A stretch of DNA of 64,000 nucleotides from Haliscomenobacter hydrossis DSM 1100 (GCF_000212735.1 NC_015510.1:1426001-1490000); one strand, 5' to 3'. Numbered from the stretch's first letter, positions 41,620-51,893 are shown. Numbers and translations are program-made. Notes: a model not told the origin generated them from the sequence alone.

Positions 41620-43614
41620 ATGAGAATACCCGTCCTTTCTTTTCTTCTCCTGCTGCAAGTGGCACCGATTTTTGCCCAAAACAAAGCCGTCTTTTCCGTT
41701 CAAGCAGACAAACCGGGCGCAGCCGTTTCACCGACTATGTGGGGCATCTTTTTTGAAGACATCAATCTTGGTGCCGATGGTGGCCTATACGCCGAACTGA
41801 TCAAAAACCGTTCTTTCGAGTTTTTCAAACCCCTGATGGGTTGGCAAATTCGCAATAGCAAAGCGACGGGGACGCTCAATTTTGGATCAAACCTGTTGAT
41901 GATCAATCGACCAGAGCGAGCGGAAACCAACCCACGCTACTTGCAGGTTACCCTCAATAAAACGCCCAAGGATAGCCTGGGTCTGACCAACGAAGGTTTT
42001 CGCGGAATGGGCATCAAAAAAGACCTGCGCTACGACTTTTCGGTCCTTTATCGCTTGCAAAGCGGGAACGCCAAAATCCACCTGGAGTTGGTGAGCGAAA
42101 AAGGCGAAATCATTGGTTCTGGCGTATTTGCCCCAAAGAACACGGGCGATGTTTGGCAAAAAGGCGAAACCAGCTTCACGGCAAGCGCCACTGATCCCAA
42201 AGCCAAACTCAACATCTGGTTTGAAGGGACTGGTGTGCTAGATGTTGACATGCTCTCCCTTTTCCCCGGCGATACCTGGAAAGGGCGCAAGGGAGGCTTA
42301 CGTGCAGATATGGTGCAAATTCTGGCGGATTTAAAACCCGGCTTCATTCGTTTTCCCGGTGGCTGTATTGTGGAAGGGCACGACCTTTCGGTGCGTTATC
42401 AGTGGAAACGCACCATTGGCCCCATCGAAGAACGCAAGTTGGTGGTCAACCGCTGGAATTACGAGTTTGCCCATCGACCGACGCCTGACTATTTTCAAAC
42501 CTTTGGGTTGGGCTTTCTGGAGTATTTCCAGATGGCTGAAGACATTGGTGCAGAACCGCTGCCGATTTTGAATTGTGGCATGGCCTGTCAGTTCAACTCT
42601 GCCGAAGTCGCCCCACTTGAAGACCTTGCGCCCTACGTACAAGATGCCCTCGATTTGATCGAGTTCGCCAATGGCTCCACGGCGACCAAATGGGGTAAAA
42701 TGCGGGCCGACCTGGGTCATCCTGCTCCTTTCAAGCTCAAAATGCTGGGCGTAGGCAATGAAAACTGGGGCCCGCAATACATCGAACGCCTGAAAATTTT
42801 CCAAGCTGCACTCAAACGTGAACACCCGGAAATTCAATTGGTGTGCAGCAGTGGCATCGCTCCTACGGGTGAGTTGTTCGATTACCTCAACGGTGAATTG
42901 CGCGCGATGAAAGCCGATTTCATCGATGAACACTACTACAGTCGCCCGGAATGGTTTTTGGCCAATGCCAAACGTTATGACACTTATGACCGAAAATCCA
43001 AATCCAAGGTTTTTGCCGGAGAATACGCTGGGCAAAGCGACAAAACGGTCAGTGTACTCAACAAAAACAATTGGCGGACTGCCCTGGCGGAGGCGGCTTA
43101 CATGACGGGACTTGAACGCAACGCTGATGTGGTTCAAATGGCTTCTTATGCCCCGCTCTTTGGGCATGTAGACGGTTGGCAATGGAAACCCAACCTGATT
43201 TGGGTGGACAATTTAAAAACCATGCCTACTCCGAATTATCAGGTGCAAAAGTTGTATTCCAATCACAAAGGGAGCCAGGTGGTGCCTATTTTGTACAAGG
43301 ATAAATTGCCTGCTACGGGGCAGGATAGCCTCTATGCTTCGGCGATGCTTGACCAAACGAGCAATGAGTTGATCATCAAAATTGTAAATGCTTCAGCTAA
43401 GCAACAGCTCACTCAAGTGAATATAGATGGCGTGAAAAAGTTGGATGGACCTGCAAAGTTGATCACTTTGCAGCATGACAATTTGGAAGCGGAGAATACG
43501 ATGGAGCAGCCGGGGGTGATTGCGCCTATAGAAAGTGTGATTCAAACGAAAGGACGGGGAATTGAAATGGAAATCAAAGGGCATTCATTTTCCGTAATCC
43601 GGGTAAACCTGTAG
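41620..43614 (+). CDS. GH51 alpha-L-arabinofuranosidase, exported
   Basis: 664-aa glycoside hydrolase that trims arabinofuranosyl side chains from plant polysaccharides such as arabinan and arabinoxylan. A signal peptide (MRIPVLSFLLLLQVAPIFAQ) precedes ISPTMWG-type GH51 opening wording (AAVSPTMWGIFFEDINLGADGGLYAELIKNRSFE, here in part), a carbohydrate-binding-like insert (about 75-220), and the TIM barrel: IRFPGGCIVEG, acid/base LGVGNENWGPQY, DEHYYSRPEW and nucleophile FAGEYAGQS. A beta-sandwich closes the protein. No SusC/SusD pair is adjacent. The TAG stop runs straight into a GGGCAACC repeat. Confidence 0.92.
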   Translation: MRIPVLSFLLLLQVAPIFAQNKAVFSVQADKPGAAVSPTMWGIFFEDINLGADGGLYAELIKNRSFEFFKPLMGWQIRNSKATGTLNFGSNLLMINRPERAETNPRYLQVTLNKTPKDSLGLTNEGFRGMGIKKDLRYDFSVLYRLQSGNAKIHLELVSEKGEIIGSGVFAPKNTGDVWQKGETSFTASATDPKAKLNIWFEGTGVLDVDMLSLFPGDTWKGRKGGLRADMVQILADLKPGFIRFPGGCIVEGHDLSVRYQWKRTIGPIEERKLVVNRWNYEFAHRPTPDYFQTFGLGFLEYFQMAEDIGAEPLPILNCGMACQFNSAEVAPLEDLAPYVQDALDLIEFANGSTATKWGKMRADLGHPAPFKLKMLGVGNENWGPQYIERLKIFQAALKREHPEIQLVCSSGIAPTGELFDYLNGELRAMKADFIDEHYYSRPEWFLANAKRYDTYDRKSKSKVFAGEYAGQSDKTVSVLNKNNWRTALAEAAYMTGLERNADVVQMASYAPLFGHVDGWQWKPNLIWVDNLKTMPTPNYQVQKLYSNHKGSQVVPILYKDKLPATGQDSLYASAMLDQTSNELIIKIVNASAKQQLTQVNIDGVKKLDGPAKLITLQHDNLEAENTMEQPGVIAPIESVIQTKGRGIEMEIKGHSFSVIRVNL

Positions 43615-43765
43615 GGGCAACCCTATGTGGTTGCCCCAGATATGATTTGTGAGGTTGCCCATGCAGGGCAACCACATAAGGTTGTTAAAGGGGCAACCAC
43701 ATAAGGTTGTTAAAGGGGCAACCACATAAGGTTGTTAAAGGGGCAACCACATAGGGTTGCCCGTA
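43614..43765. repeat. GGGCAACC hairpin followed by 25-bp tandem repeats
   Basis: A hairpin GGGGCAAC...GGTTGCCCC (43614-43637) is followed by three identical 25-bp units at 43666-43690, 43691-43715 and 43716-43740 and a degenerate fourth (43741-43765). Each unit begins GGGCAACCACATAAGGTTG and is itself partly palindromic. It fills the space between the convergent GH51 and gltD genes. A single relative is at 36164-36184. Confidence 0.9.
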
Positions 43766-43769
43766 CAGG

Positions 43770-45254
43770 TTATTCCTCAATCTCGTGCAGCATCAACGGC
43801 GAATCCTCCTTCGCCTCCAAAATGGAATGCCCCATTAGGAACAAATCCACTTGTCGGGCACATTCGCGGCCTTCCGAGATGGCCCAGACCACCAGGGATT
43901 GCCCCCGGCGCATGTCGCCTGCGGCGAAGACTTTTTTATTGCTGCTTTGGTATTTCTGTTCAGTCGCTTTTACGTTGCCGCGCTCATCCAGTTCTACGCC
44001 CAATTGTTCGAGCATACCCTGGTGTTGCGGGTGTACGAAGCCAATGGCCAAAAGTGCCAGGTCGCAGGGAATGATTTGTTCAGAACCAGCCACTTCTTTG
44101 AAAGAATAACGTCCGGTGGTTTGATCCATCGCCCACTCTACCTTCACCAGTTCCAATTGTTTGACATTACCCTGTTCGTCGCCGATGAAGCGTTTGGTCT
44201 GGATGGCCCATTGACGGTCAGCGCCCTCCTCATGCGAGGAAGAAGTCCGCAAAATCATCGGCCAATTCGGCCAGGAGTATTCATCACGTTCTTTCGGTGG
44301 TTTGGCCAACAATTCGATCTGAGTAATCGAAGCTGCCCGGTGACGGTTAGAGGTACCCACACAGTCGGCACCCGTATCTCCACCCCCAATGACTACAACG
44401 TGTTTGCCCGTTGCCCAAATATCTTCAGCTGTGGGCAACTGATCACCAGCCTGGCGGCGGTTGCTTGGCTCCAGAAAATCCATGGCAAAGTGTACCCCTT
44501 TCAGTTCACGACCGGGGATGGGTAAGTCCCGGGGGATGGTAGAACCACCCGCGAGTACCACGGCATCAAAATCACTGAGCAGTTGTTTGGCTTCGATGTC
44601 AACACCAATATTGGTACTGACGCTAAATTTGATACCTTCCTGCTCCATGACCTTCACCCGGCGATCAATCACCCATTTCTCCAGTTTAAAATCTGGAATC
44701 CCGTAGCGGAGCAGTCCGCCCACCCGGTCTTTGCGTTCAAAAACGGTGACCAGGTGGCCTGCTTTGTTGAGCTGAGCCGCTGCACCCAATCCGGCAGGAC
44801 CTGAACCAATAACAGCAACTTTTTTGCCCGTGCGTTTAGCCGGAACTTGTGGCACCACGTACCCTTTTTCAAAAGCCAGTTCCGCAATTGATTTTTCAAT
44901 GTGCTCGATGGCTACCGGTGGCTGGTTGATGCCCAGTACACAGGCCGCTTCGCAAGGAGCAGGGCAAATGCGTCCGGTAAATTCCGGGAAATTGTTGGTG
45001 CTACTGAGAATCTGATACGCTTCATCCCAGTTTTCCTGGTATACTGCGTCGTTGAATTCAGGAATGATGTTGCCCAATGGGCAGCCGCTGTGGCAAAATG
45101 GTACGCCACAATCCATACAACGCGAAGCTTGGTCCACCGTTTTTTCGCTGGAAAAAGCCTCGTAAATCTCGCGATAATCGTTGATGCGTTCTTCGGGTTT
45201 GCGAGAAGACGGAAGTTCGCGCGTATGTTTGAGAAATCCTTTTGGATCGGCCAT
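43770..45254 (-). CDS. gltD: Glutamate synthase small (beta) subunit
   Basis: FAD/NADPH- and iron-sulfur-binding subunit that feeds electrons to GltB in glutamate synthesis from glutamine and 2-oxoglutarate. Cysteine motifs CMDCGVPFCHSGCPLGNIIPEFND and CPAPCEAACVLGI bind two 4Fe-4S clusters. FAD loop VAVIGSGPAGLGAAAQLNKAG and NADPH loop VVVIGGGDTGADCVGTSNRH are present; ALLAIGFVHPQ and VFAAGDMRRGQSLVVWAI close it. The start ATG at 45254 (MADPKGFLKHT) is chosen, as the 18 residues before it translate the 9-mer repeat. Length is 494 aa. It follows gltB after a 112-base repeat spacer. Confidence 0.96.
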   Translation of the reverse strand: MADPKGFLKHTRELPSSRKPEERINDYREIYEAFSSEKTVDQASRCMDCGVPFCHSGCPLGNIIPEFNDAVYQENWDEAYQILSSTNNFPEFTGRICPAPCEAACVLGINQPPVAIEHIEKSIAELAFEKGYVVPQVPAKRTGKKVAVIGSGPAGLGAAAQLNKAGHLVTVFERKDRVGGLLRYGIPDFKLEKWVIDRRVKVMEQEGIKFSVSTNIGVDIEAKQLLSDFDAVVLAGGSTIPRDLPIPGRELKGVHFAMDFLEPSNRRQAGDQLPTAEDIWATGKHVVVIGGGDTGADCVGTSNRHRAASITQIELLAKPPKERDEYSWPNWPMILRTSSSHEEGADRQWAIQTKRFIGDEQGNVKQLELVKVEWAMDQTTGRYSFKEVAGSEQIIPCDLALLAIGFVHPQHQGMLEQLGVELDERGNVKATEQKYQSSNKKVFAAGDMRRGQSLVVWAISEGRECARQVDLFLMGHSILEAKEDSPLMLHEIEE

Positions 45255-45261
45255 TTTAAAA

Positions 45262-45364
45262 GTTTTGGGGGTTCGGGGGTTCGGGGGTTCGGGGGTTCCA
45301 AACTGCACCTCGACTTCGCTCGGCGACCGTTTTGAACCTTCGAACCCTCGAACCTTCGAACCCT
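45262..45364. repeat. 9-mer array, REP and inverted 9-mers between gltB and gltD
   Basis: GGTTCGGGG units (45264-45299), then REP core CACCTCGACTTCGCTCGGCG (45304-45328), then inverted units (45334-45364). The arrangement copies that at 20929-21037. It separates two genes that are usually tightly linked. Confidence 0.85.
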
Positions 45365-45366
45365 GT

Positions 45367-48300
45367 TTAATATGCTACTGCAACCTTTACGTCAACTTTC
45401 ACTTTATCAGTGCGCTTGGCGAGTACTGCTTTGTAATCGCGTGGCATGACTTTGGTAAAAAACTGACGCTGAATGTCCCAGTTTTCGAGCATTTCGCGGG
45501 CCACTTTGCTGCTGGTGCAGCTGAAATGGTTGCGCAACATGCGGCGCAGCAATTCAAAGTCCTCGTCTTCCATGGGGTCCAGATCGACCATTTCCAGGTT
45601 GACGCGTTTTTCAAATTCACCCAGTGGATTGTGGACGTAAGCAATGCCACCGCTCATCCCGGCGGCAAAGTTTTTACCCGTTTCACCGAGTACCACCACT
45701 ACCCCACCGGTCATGTATTCGCAACCGTGGTCACCCACGCCTTCAACCACTGCTTTTACCCCAGAGTTGCGTACTCCGAAGCGCTCACCCGCCATCCCTT
45801 TGATGTAGGCTTCGCCCGCAGTAGCCCCGTAGAAAGCCACGTTGCCAATAATGATGTTTTCCTGTGGTTCGAATTTGGCTTCACGGTCGGGTACCACGAT
45901 CAGTCGGCCTCCCGAAAGCCCTTTGCCAAAGTAGTCGTTGGCTTCCCCTTCCAGCGTAAACTGCAAGCCAGGAGCGGCAAAGGCACCAAAACTTTGACCT
46001 GCCGAGCCCCGGAAACGGAAATCAATCGTGGCATCGGGTAATCCTTTGCCTTTGTAGCGCTTCGACACTTCGTTGGAAAGCATGGCGCCTACGGCACGAT
46101 CGGTATTTTGAATTGGGAAAATCGAACTTACTTTTTGCCCATTTTCCAGTGCCAATTTGGCCTGGTAAATCAACTTGCGGTCGAGTACCCCGGCAATGCC
46201 GTGGTCTTGTTCTACCCGCTTGTATTGACCGACATTTTCATCAACCGGTTGTTTGAACAGGATGGCATTGAGGTCAACCTGGCGGTATTTCCAGTGCTGC
46301 ACGTTGCTGCGCAAGCGCAGAAGTTCCACTTTGCCCACCATTTCATTGATGGTGCGGAAGCCCAGTTCAGCCATGATGCTGCGCAGGTCTTCAGCGAGAA
46401 AACGGAAGAAGTTGATGACGTGTTCAGGCTTTCCGTTGAAACGTTTACGCAATTCCGGGTCTTGGGTTGCAATGCCCACCGGGCAAGTATTCACGTGGCA
46501 TTTGCGCATCATGATGCAACCTTCCACCACCAGAGCGGCAGTAGCTACACCCCATTCTTCGGCGCCCAAGAGCGTTGCAATGGCGATGTCTTTGCCCGTG
46601 CGCAACTGGCCGTCGGTTTGTACCACCACCCGATCGCGCAGTTTGTTGCGCAGCAGGGTTTGGTGGGTTTCGGCCAGACCCAATTCCCAGGGCAAACCAG
46701 CGTGGCGAATCGAAGTCAGCGGCGATGCACCCGTTCCTCCATCGTGACCAGAGATCAAAATGGCATCGGCGTGGGCTTTGGCTACCCCGGAAGCAATGAT
46801 CCCTACTCCGGCTTTTGACACGAGTTTGACGTTGATGCGGGCAGCAGGGTTGGCGTTTTTGAGGTCAAAAATCAGCTGCGCCAAATCCTCAATGGAATAA
46901 ATATCGTGGTGCGGCGGCGGCGAAATCAAGCCTACTCCTGGCGTAGAATGGCGCACGCGGCCAATCCACTCATCCACTTTATGGCCGGGCAATTGTCCAC
47001 CTTCACCAGGCTTGGCACCTTGCGCCATTTTGATCTGCAATTCAGCAGCATTGGTGAGGTAATAACTGGTTACCCCAAAGCGACCGGATGCCACTTGCTT
47101 GATGGCCGAACGTTCCCAATCGCCATTTTCTTTGGGTTCAAAGCGGATCTCGTCTTCACCGCCTTCGCCACTGTTGCTTTTGCCACCCATGCGGTTCATG
47201 GCAATGGCCAGGGTGGAGTGGGCTTCGTGAGAAATAGACCCAAAAGACATGGCACCCGTAGCAAAACGCTTCATGATGTTTTCCACGGGTTCTACCTCTT
47301 CGATTGGAATCGGATTGCCCTTGCGGAAAGTCAATAAACCGCGCAACGTCAAGGCCTGCTCGGTTTGCTCATTGATAATCGAGGCGTATTTTTTGTATTC
47401 CTGAAAATCGTTTTTGCGCGAAGCCACCTGCAAGTGGTGAATGCTCTTGGGGTTGAACAAGTGAGCCTCACCGCGGCGTTTCCACTGGTATACCCCTCCT
47501 ACTTCGAGTTGTTCTCCAGGAAGCGGCATTTCGGGGAAGGCGATGGTGTGACGAGCCAAAACTTCTTCGGCAATGCCATCGTAGCTAATGCCCTGGATGC
47601 GCGAAACCGATCCGGTGAAACACTTCTCTACCACCTCGTTAGAAATACCCAGGATTTCAAAAATCTGTGCCCCCTGGTAAGATTGCAAAGTGGAGATCCC
47701 GTTTTTCGACATTACTTTGAGGATCGACTTACCGATGACTTTGTTGAAAGTATCGATCATCTTCTCCAACTTCATGCTGGCGTCAAGATGGCCCAATTCG
47801 CGTTGCTCCGCAATGGTGGCGTATACCATGTAGGGGTTCACACAAGTGGCCCCGTATCCAATTAAGGAGCAGAAATGGTGGGTTTCGCGGATGTCTCCGG
47901 CTTCAACGACCAGCGAAGTCAAGGTGCGTAAACCGCGACGGATCAAATGGTGGTGTACCGCACCAATGGCCAACAACGAAGGCATGGGAGCATGCTTTTC
48001 GTCAGCCTGACGATCCGATAAAATCAAGATGTTGCAACCTTGCCGTACCAGGTCTTCAGCCTGGGCACAAAGGTTGTCTATGGCAGCTTTGAGTCGCCCC
48101 TCTTGTCCGTCAGCGCGGAAAAGGATATCGATTACCCCTGATTTGAAGTAACTGTGTTCGAGGTATTTTACCCGATTGAGCTCGCCATTGGTGATGACCG
48201 GGCTTTCGAGGTGGATGAAGCGTCCCCGCTCGGGCACCAAATCGAGGTGTTTGGGGTTGCCGCCCAACATGGCAAACAAGGACATGACCGAACGCTCCCG

Positions 48301-49899
48301 AATGGGGTCAATCGGGGGGTTGGTTACCTGGGCAAACAACTGCTTGAAGTAGTTGGACAAGTGCTGCGACTGGTGCGACAATACCGCCAAGGGTGTATCT
48401 GCCCCCATTGAACCCAATGGTTCTTGGCCTTCAGCAACGGTTGGATTGATCAACACCTTGATGTCTTCTTTGGTGAAGCCAAACAATTGCTGATTGCGGT
48501 GCAAGGTTTTGCTGTCCAGCTCGACTACTCCAGGGATGTTTTCGGGCAAATCCTCCAGGGTCAGGCGGTATTCTTTCATCCAATCCCGATAAGGGAGGCG
48601 CTGACAGATGGTGCTTTTCAGTTCCTCATCCCCTACAATCCGACCTTCGTCCAGATCGGCAATGAGCATCCGGCCTGGTTGCAAACGGCCTTTTTTCACC
48701 ACTTTGGACTGATCTACCGGCAAAGCGCCCGCTTCAGAGGCAACGATCAGGGTATTGTCTTCCAGCAAGCAGTAACGCGAGGGGCGCAATCCGTTGCGGT
48801 CAAGTGTTGCCCCGACCAAAATACCGTTGGTAAAACAAATCGATGCTGGGCCATCCCATGGCTCCATGATGGTTTTGTGGTACTCGTAGAAGGCTTTTTT
48901 GTAGTCTTCCATGGTATCATCGTGCTCCCAGGCCTCCGGAATCATCATCATTAAGGCGTGGGGCAAGGAGTAACCACTCATCACCAGGTATTCCAGTACA
49001 TTGTCGAAATTACCCGAATCGGACAGATCATCGCCACAAATGGGTTTGATCAATTCCAGTTCTTCATCGCTGAAGATTTCCGACATCAGGTTTTTCTCCT
49101 TGGACTGCCACCAATTCAGATTCCCTCTTACCGTGTTGATTTCGCCGTTGTGGGCAATGTAGCGGAATGGCTGGGCCAATTTCCACTTGGGAACCGTGTT
49201 GGTAGAAAACCGGGAGTGGATCACCGCGATCGCCGATTTCAGGTCGGCATCTTGCAAATCCAAAAAGTAAGGGCGCAGCTGATAAGTGGTCAACTGGCCC
49301 TTGTATACAACAGTTTTGTATGAAAAGGAGGCGATATAAAAGTTTTCCTTCACGTGAGGGAAAACTTTATAAATGTTGTGGATCACGAACTTGCGCAGGA
49401 TGTACAAACGACGCTCCAGTGTCTTCAGATCCATGGTTTTTTTGGGTTTAACAAAAACCTGTTCAACCCGGGGTTCGGTGGCCACTGCCGATTCTCCCAA
49501 CAATTCATGGTCGGTGGGTACTTTGCGCCAGCCAATTAATTCAAAACCACATTCATCCATATAATCCTGGAACAATACACGGCATTCTTGACGTTGGGCA
49601 CGATCCATGGGAAAAAAAACCATTCCCACCCCATATTCTCCAAAATCTGGCAAATCAATCTTTAGTTCCCGGCATTTTTTCTTTAAAAATTCATGGGGAG
49701 TTTGGATAAGAATACCAGCTCCATCGCCCGTGTTGGGTTCACAGCCACAGGCTCCGCGGTGCTCCATATTGGCCAGCATGGTGAGGGCATCCTCTACCAA
49801 TTCGTGGGACTTGATGCCATTCAAATTGGCCATCAACCCCGTACCACAGGAGTCTTTTTCCAGTTGCGGAACGTACAAACCTTGGTTGGTCTCCTTCAT
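45367..49899 (-). CDS. gltB: Glutamate synthase large (alpha) subunit
   Basis: 1510-aa amidotransferase-synthase. The N-terminus is EKDSCGTGLMANLNG, where Cys18 becomes the catalytic N-terminal nucleophile after propeptide removal. HRGACGCEPNTGDGAGILIQTP marks the class II glutaminase domain. The FMN/2-oxoglutarate domain has FATGAMSFGSISHEAH, GEGGEDEIRF, KPGEGGQLPGHKVDEWIGRVRHSTPGVGLISPPPHHDIYSIEDLAQLI (spread over the synthase site) and the 3Fe-4S cysteines CHVNTCPVGIATQ. The C-terminal beta-helix domain carries GGRLIVVPD and GGVVVVLGETGKNFAAGMSGG. ATG at 49899 is preferred to a TTG two codons upstream. It forms the ammonia assimilation enzyme with GltD. Confidence 0.97.
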   Translation of the reverse strand: MKETNQGLYVPQLEKDSCGTGLMANLNGIKSHELVEDALTMLANMEHRGACGCEPNTGDGAGILIQTPHEFLKKKCRELKIDLPDFGEYGVGMVFFPMDRAQRQECRVLFQDYMDECGFELIGWRKVPTDHELLGESAVATEPRVEQVFVKPKKTMDLKTLERRLYILRKFVIHNIYKVFPHVKENFYIASFSYKTVVYKGQLTTYQLRPYFLDLQDADLKSAIAVIHSRFSTNTVPKWKLAQPFRYIAHNGEINTVRGNLNWWQSKEKNLMSEIFSDEELELIKPICGDDLSDSGNFDNVLEYLVMSGYSLPHALMMMIPEAWEHDDTMEDYKKAFYEYHKTIMEPWDGPASICFTNGILVGATLDRNGLRPSRYCLLEDNTLIVASEAGALPVDQSKVVKKGRLQPGRMLIADLDEGRIVGDEELKSTICQRLPYRDWMKEYRLTLEDLPENIPGVVELDSKTLHRNQQLFGFTKEDIKVLINPTVAEGQEPLGSMGADTPLAVLSHQSQHLSNYFKQLFAQVTNPPIDPIRERSVMSLFAMLGGNPKHLDLVPERGRFIHLESPVITNGELNRVKYLEHSYFKSGVIDILFRADGQEGRLKAAIDNLCAQAEDLVRQGCNILILSDRQADEKHAPMPSLLAIGAVHHHLIRRGLRTLTSLVVEAGDIRETHHFCSLIGYGATCVNPYMVYATIAEQRELGHLDASMKLEKMIDTFNKVIGKSILKVMSKNGISTLQSYQGAQIFEILGISNEVVEKCFTGSVSRIQGISYDGIAEEVLARHTIAFPEMPLPGEQLEVGGVYQWKRRGEAHLFNPKSIHHLQVASRKNDFQEYKKYASIINEQTEQALTLRGLLTFRKGNPIPIEEVEPVENIMKRFATGAMSFGSISHEAHSTLAIAMNRMGGKSNSGEGGEDEIRFEPKENGDWERSAIKQVASGRFGVTSYYLTNAAELQIKMAQGAKPGEGGQLPGHKVDEWIGRVRHSTPGVGLISPPPHHDIYSIEDLAQLIFDLKNANPAARINVKLVSKAGVGIIASGVAKAHADAILISGHDGGTGASPLTSIRHAGLPWELGLAETHQTLLRNKLRDRVVVQTDGQLRTGKDIAIATLLGAEEWGVATAALVVEGCIMMRKCHVNTCPVGIATQDPELRKRFNGKPEHVINFFRFLAEDLRSIMAELGFRTINEMVGKVELLRLRSNVQHWKYRQVDLNAILFKQPVDENVGQYKRVEQDHGIAGVLDRKLIYQAKLALENGQKVSSIFPIQNTDRAVGAMLSNEVSKRYKGKGLPDATIDFRFRGSAGQSFGAFAAPGLQFTLEGEANDYFGKGLSGGRLIVVPDREAKFEPQENIIIGNVAFYGATAGEAYIKGMAGERFGVRNSGVKAVVEGVGDHGCEYMTGGVVVVLGETGKNFAAGMSGGIAYVHNPLGEFEKRVNLEMVDLDPMEDEDFELLRRMLRNHFSCTSSKVAREMLENWDIQRQFFTKVMPRDYKAVLAKRTDKVKVDVKVAVAY

Positions 49900-50478
49900 A
49901 TACAAAACTGTTGTCTGATAAGTAAAAAATATTCTTGATGCGCAGTACGCACGTAAACAATGTGAATTGGTCGCTGAAGCAGCAGTGTGGTTAGGGTAAT
50001 GGGGAATTTAAGCTCCGTCTAAAGTCAGTGGTAAAAGAAATAGGCTAAGCGGATTAAAAGCTATCAGCAATTACGGTGGTCAGTAGGCTACGCCATTTTT
50101 TGGCTTTGTAGAACTTCAAAAATATTGAAGGAATCTTGAAAAGCAAATTGCAATGGATGAAAAAAGTGTGCGAAAGAATTATTTTAATTCCCCATTCTCC
50201 GACACTTAACCGCAAATTATGCAAAAAAGTGGACTTTTTATTGAAAATATTGAAAGCTTAGATTGAAATAATAGTTTGTCATTGTTGCAAAACATGCGTC
50301 AACTATCCCCTATTTTAGAATGCACGCCAAAAATTATTCTTTTTCCAGAAAAACAATCTCAGCCAAAAAGCAGCAAACACCGCATCATTTGCTACAACAT
50401 CAAAACGAAAATGGCCTGCCCTGAAGGCAAGCCATAAGACTAGGAAACAAGAAGATCTGGTTGCAATACATTTATTGA
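49900..50478. other. Gene-free spacer upstream of gltB
   Basis: About 580 AT-rich bases. I see no coding frame, no member of the dispersed repeat families and no riboswitch that I recognise. The gltB promoter should lie at the left end. At the right end is the hairpin at 50413-50433. Confidence 0.6.
50413..50433 (-). terminator. Possible terminator of the PhoD-like gene
   Basis: On the minus strand GGCTTGCC-TTCAG-GGCAGGCC (one mismatch) is followed by ATTTTCGTTTT. It lies 46 bases past the stop at 50479. Confidence 0.5.
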
Positions 50479-51537
50479 CTAAAATTCCAATTTGAAAAAT
50501 TCGATGTTGTCCAAACCACGCGCTTCCATCGTAATCCGGGGTGAAGGTGCTGACCAGTCTATCCGCAAAACACCAAAGCTGCGCTGGTTGACCAGAGGGC
50601 TCACCCGGTAACGATTGGTTTCGGTAGTATTCCCGGAGTAAGCATGCGTAAGGCCACTGGAGGTAAAATCATACAATGGATATCCCAAACCGGGTAGGTC
50701 AATTTTTGACACCTCCGAGATGTGTCGATCCCCGCTCAACAAGAGCGTTTTGGTCGGTTTTATTTTCACCAGCAATTCAAAAAAACGCTGGCGTGCTGCC
50801 GGGAAGTTGCCCCATTTTTCAAACGCATGTTCGTCATGAACGAACTGAATGCCACAAGCGATGATGTTGATTTGAGCGGTACTGTTGCGCAACTCCTCTT
50901 CCAACCATTTCCACTGGGCCTCTCCCAACATATCACCCGTTTCATTGTTGAAATAGCGTGGCGTTTTAGAAGGATTGGGAACCAATTCGTCCCGAAAATA
51001 TCGCCCGTCGAGAAGGATGACTTTGATTTGGCTTCCTGCGGGCCCCATGGTGTAAGACTGATAAGCCCCTTCGCGTTTCCAGACTGGGTCATCTTTGGGC
51101 ACCTCCAAAAAATTCAACATCAAGGCTTTACTTTCCTCCTTTTTTTGGTAGTTTTTGTCGCCATCATTTTGGCCGTAATCGTGGTCATCCCAAATGCCCA
51201 TCACTGAAGTTTTTTGGCACAATTGGGCATAATCGGGTTCTTTGAGCACTTTTTGGTACATCTTTTTCATGAGCGCCATATCATCCGTATCCGCGTAGAT
51301 ATTGTCCCCCAGCCAAACCCATAAATCGGGCGTATTGCTCAGGATTGGCTTCCACATCATTTGGTCTTTCTCCTGATTGTTGCAGGAGCCAAAAGCAAGT
51401 GTGGTAACCGCTTGTTTGACATCAACAGGACCAATAGTCGTGCGCTTTTTAGTAAGATGCTGTGGTGTAGCAATTCCTTGAGCACTTAATAAAGTGATCA
51501 TTGACATACCAAAGAGGATGGTACAAAAGTGTTTCAT
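50479..51537 (-). CDS. PhoD-like phosphatase/phosphodiesterase, exported
   Basis: 352-aa calcineurin-like metallophosphatase of the alkaline phosphatase D group, probably periplasmic. A signal peptide (MKHFCTILFGMSMITLLSAQ) starts at ATG 51537. Metal-binding motifs are LAFGSCNNQ, VWLGDNIYAD, GIWDDHDYGQND, and TLLLSGDRHISE; a Tyr/Asp-rich catalytic region is visible around YFRDEL. It may hydrolyse phosphodiesters or nucleotides outside the cell; the natural substrate is not known. It stands alone. Confidence 0.85.
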   Translation of the reverse strand: MKHFCTILFGMSMITLLSAQGIATPQHLTKKRTTIGPVDVKQAVTTLAFGSCNNQEKDQMMWKPILSNTPDLWVWLGDNIYADTDDMALMKKMYQKVLKEPDYAQLCQKTSVMGIWDDHDYGQNDGDKNYQKKEESKALMLNFLEVPKDDPVWKREGAYQSYTMGPAGSQIKVILLDGRYFRDELVPNPSKTPRYFNNETGDMLGEAQWKWLEEELRNSTAQINIIACGIQFVHDEHAFEKWGNFPAARQRFFELLVKIKPTKTLLLSGDRHISEVSKIDLPGLGYPLYDFTSSGLTHAYSGNTTETNRYRVSPLVNQRSFGVLRIDWSAPSPRITMEARGLDNIEFFKLEF

Positions 51538-51893
51538 GAGCAATACGTCGTTGCAGGGTAAATGAATCAAGTCTAAGTTACACACACCAATTTACAGCCA
51601 ATAGAAGGGCAATCGGCTGGGGCCGGCAAAGTCTGATAAGGCAACAAATGATCAGTGTTATTTACGCTCAAGTGTAGCTAAAGGAAGAGAGTCGTTTTAC
51701 ACCTGGTTTGCAAAATTGGAAGAAAGCATCAATAACTATTACAATCCTCAATCCTGCAAACGTTTGCAATTTAATGATCTTTGAAAAAAGAAGACTTGGT
51801 TTTCCGTAATTCAGTTCGTTTTTTCCGTTTTTTGACAGCTCTAAACCGTTTTTTGGCAAATGTGGTTTTTTATGATATGACTCGATGGACAGG
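51538..51893. other. Spacer upstream of the PhoD-like gene
   Basis: 356 bases without a supported gene. It includes several CCGTTTTTT-like strings (about 51815-51860). A 90-codon minus-strand frame here starts inside the next gene and shows no similarity. Confidence 0.5.

Noticed and set aside
41481-41684. 67-codon minus-strand frame upstream of the antitoxin-like gene, considered as its toxin
   Set aside because: It overlaps the GH51 promoter and start on the other strand and has no toxin motif.
43666-43765. Tandem 25-bp repeats considered as a CRISPR array
   Set aside because: Units are directly adjacent with no spacers, and no cas gene is nearby.
49900-50478. Possible riboswitch or attenuator upstream of gltB
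   Set aside because: No recognisable aptamer, leader peptide or terminator/antiterminator pair could be seen.
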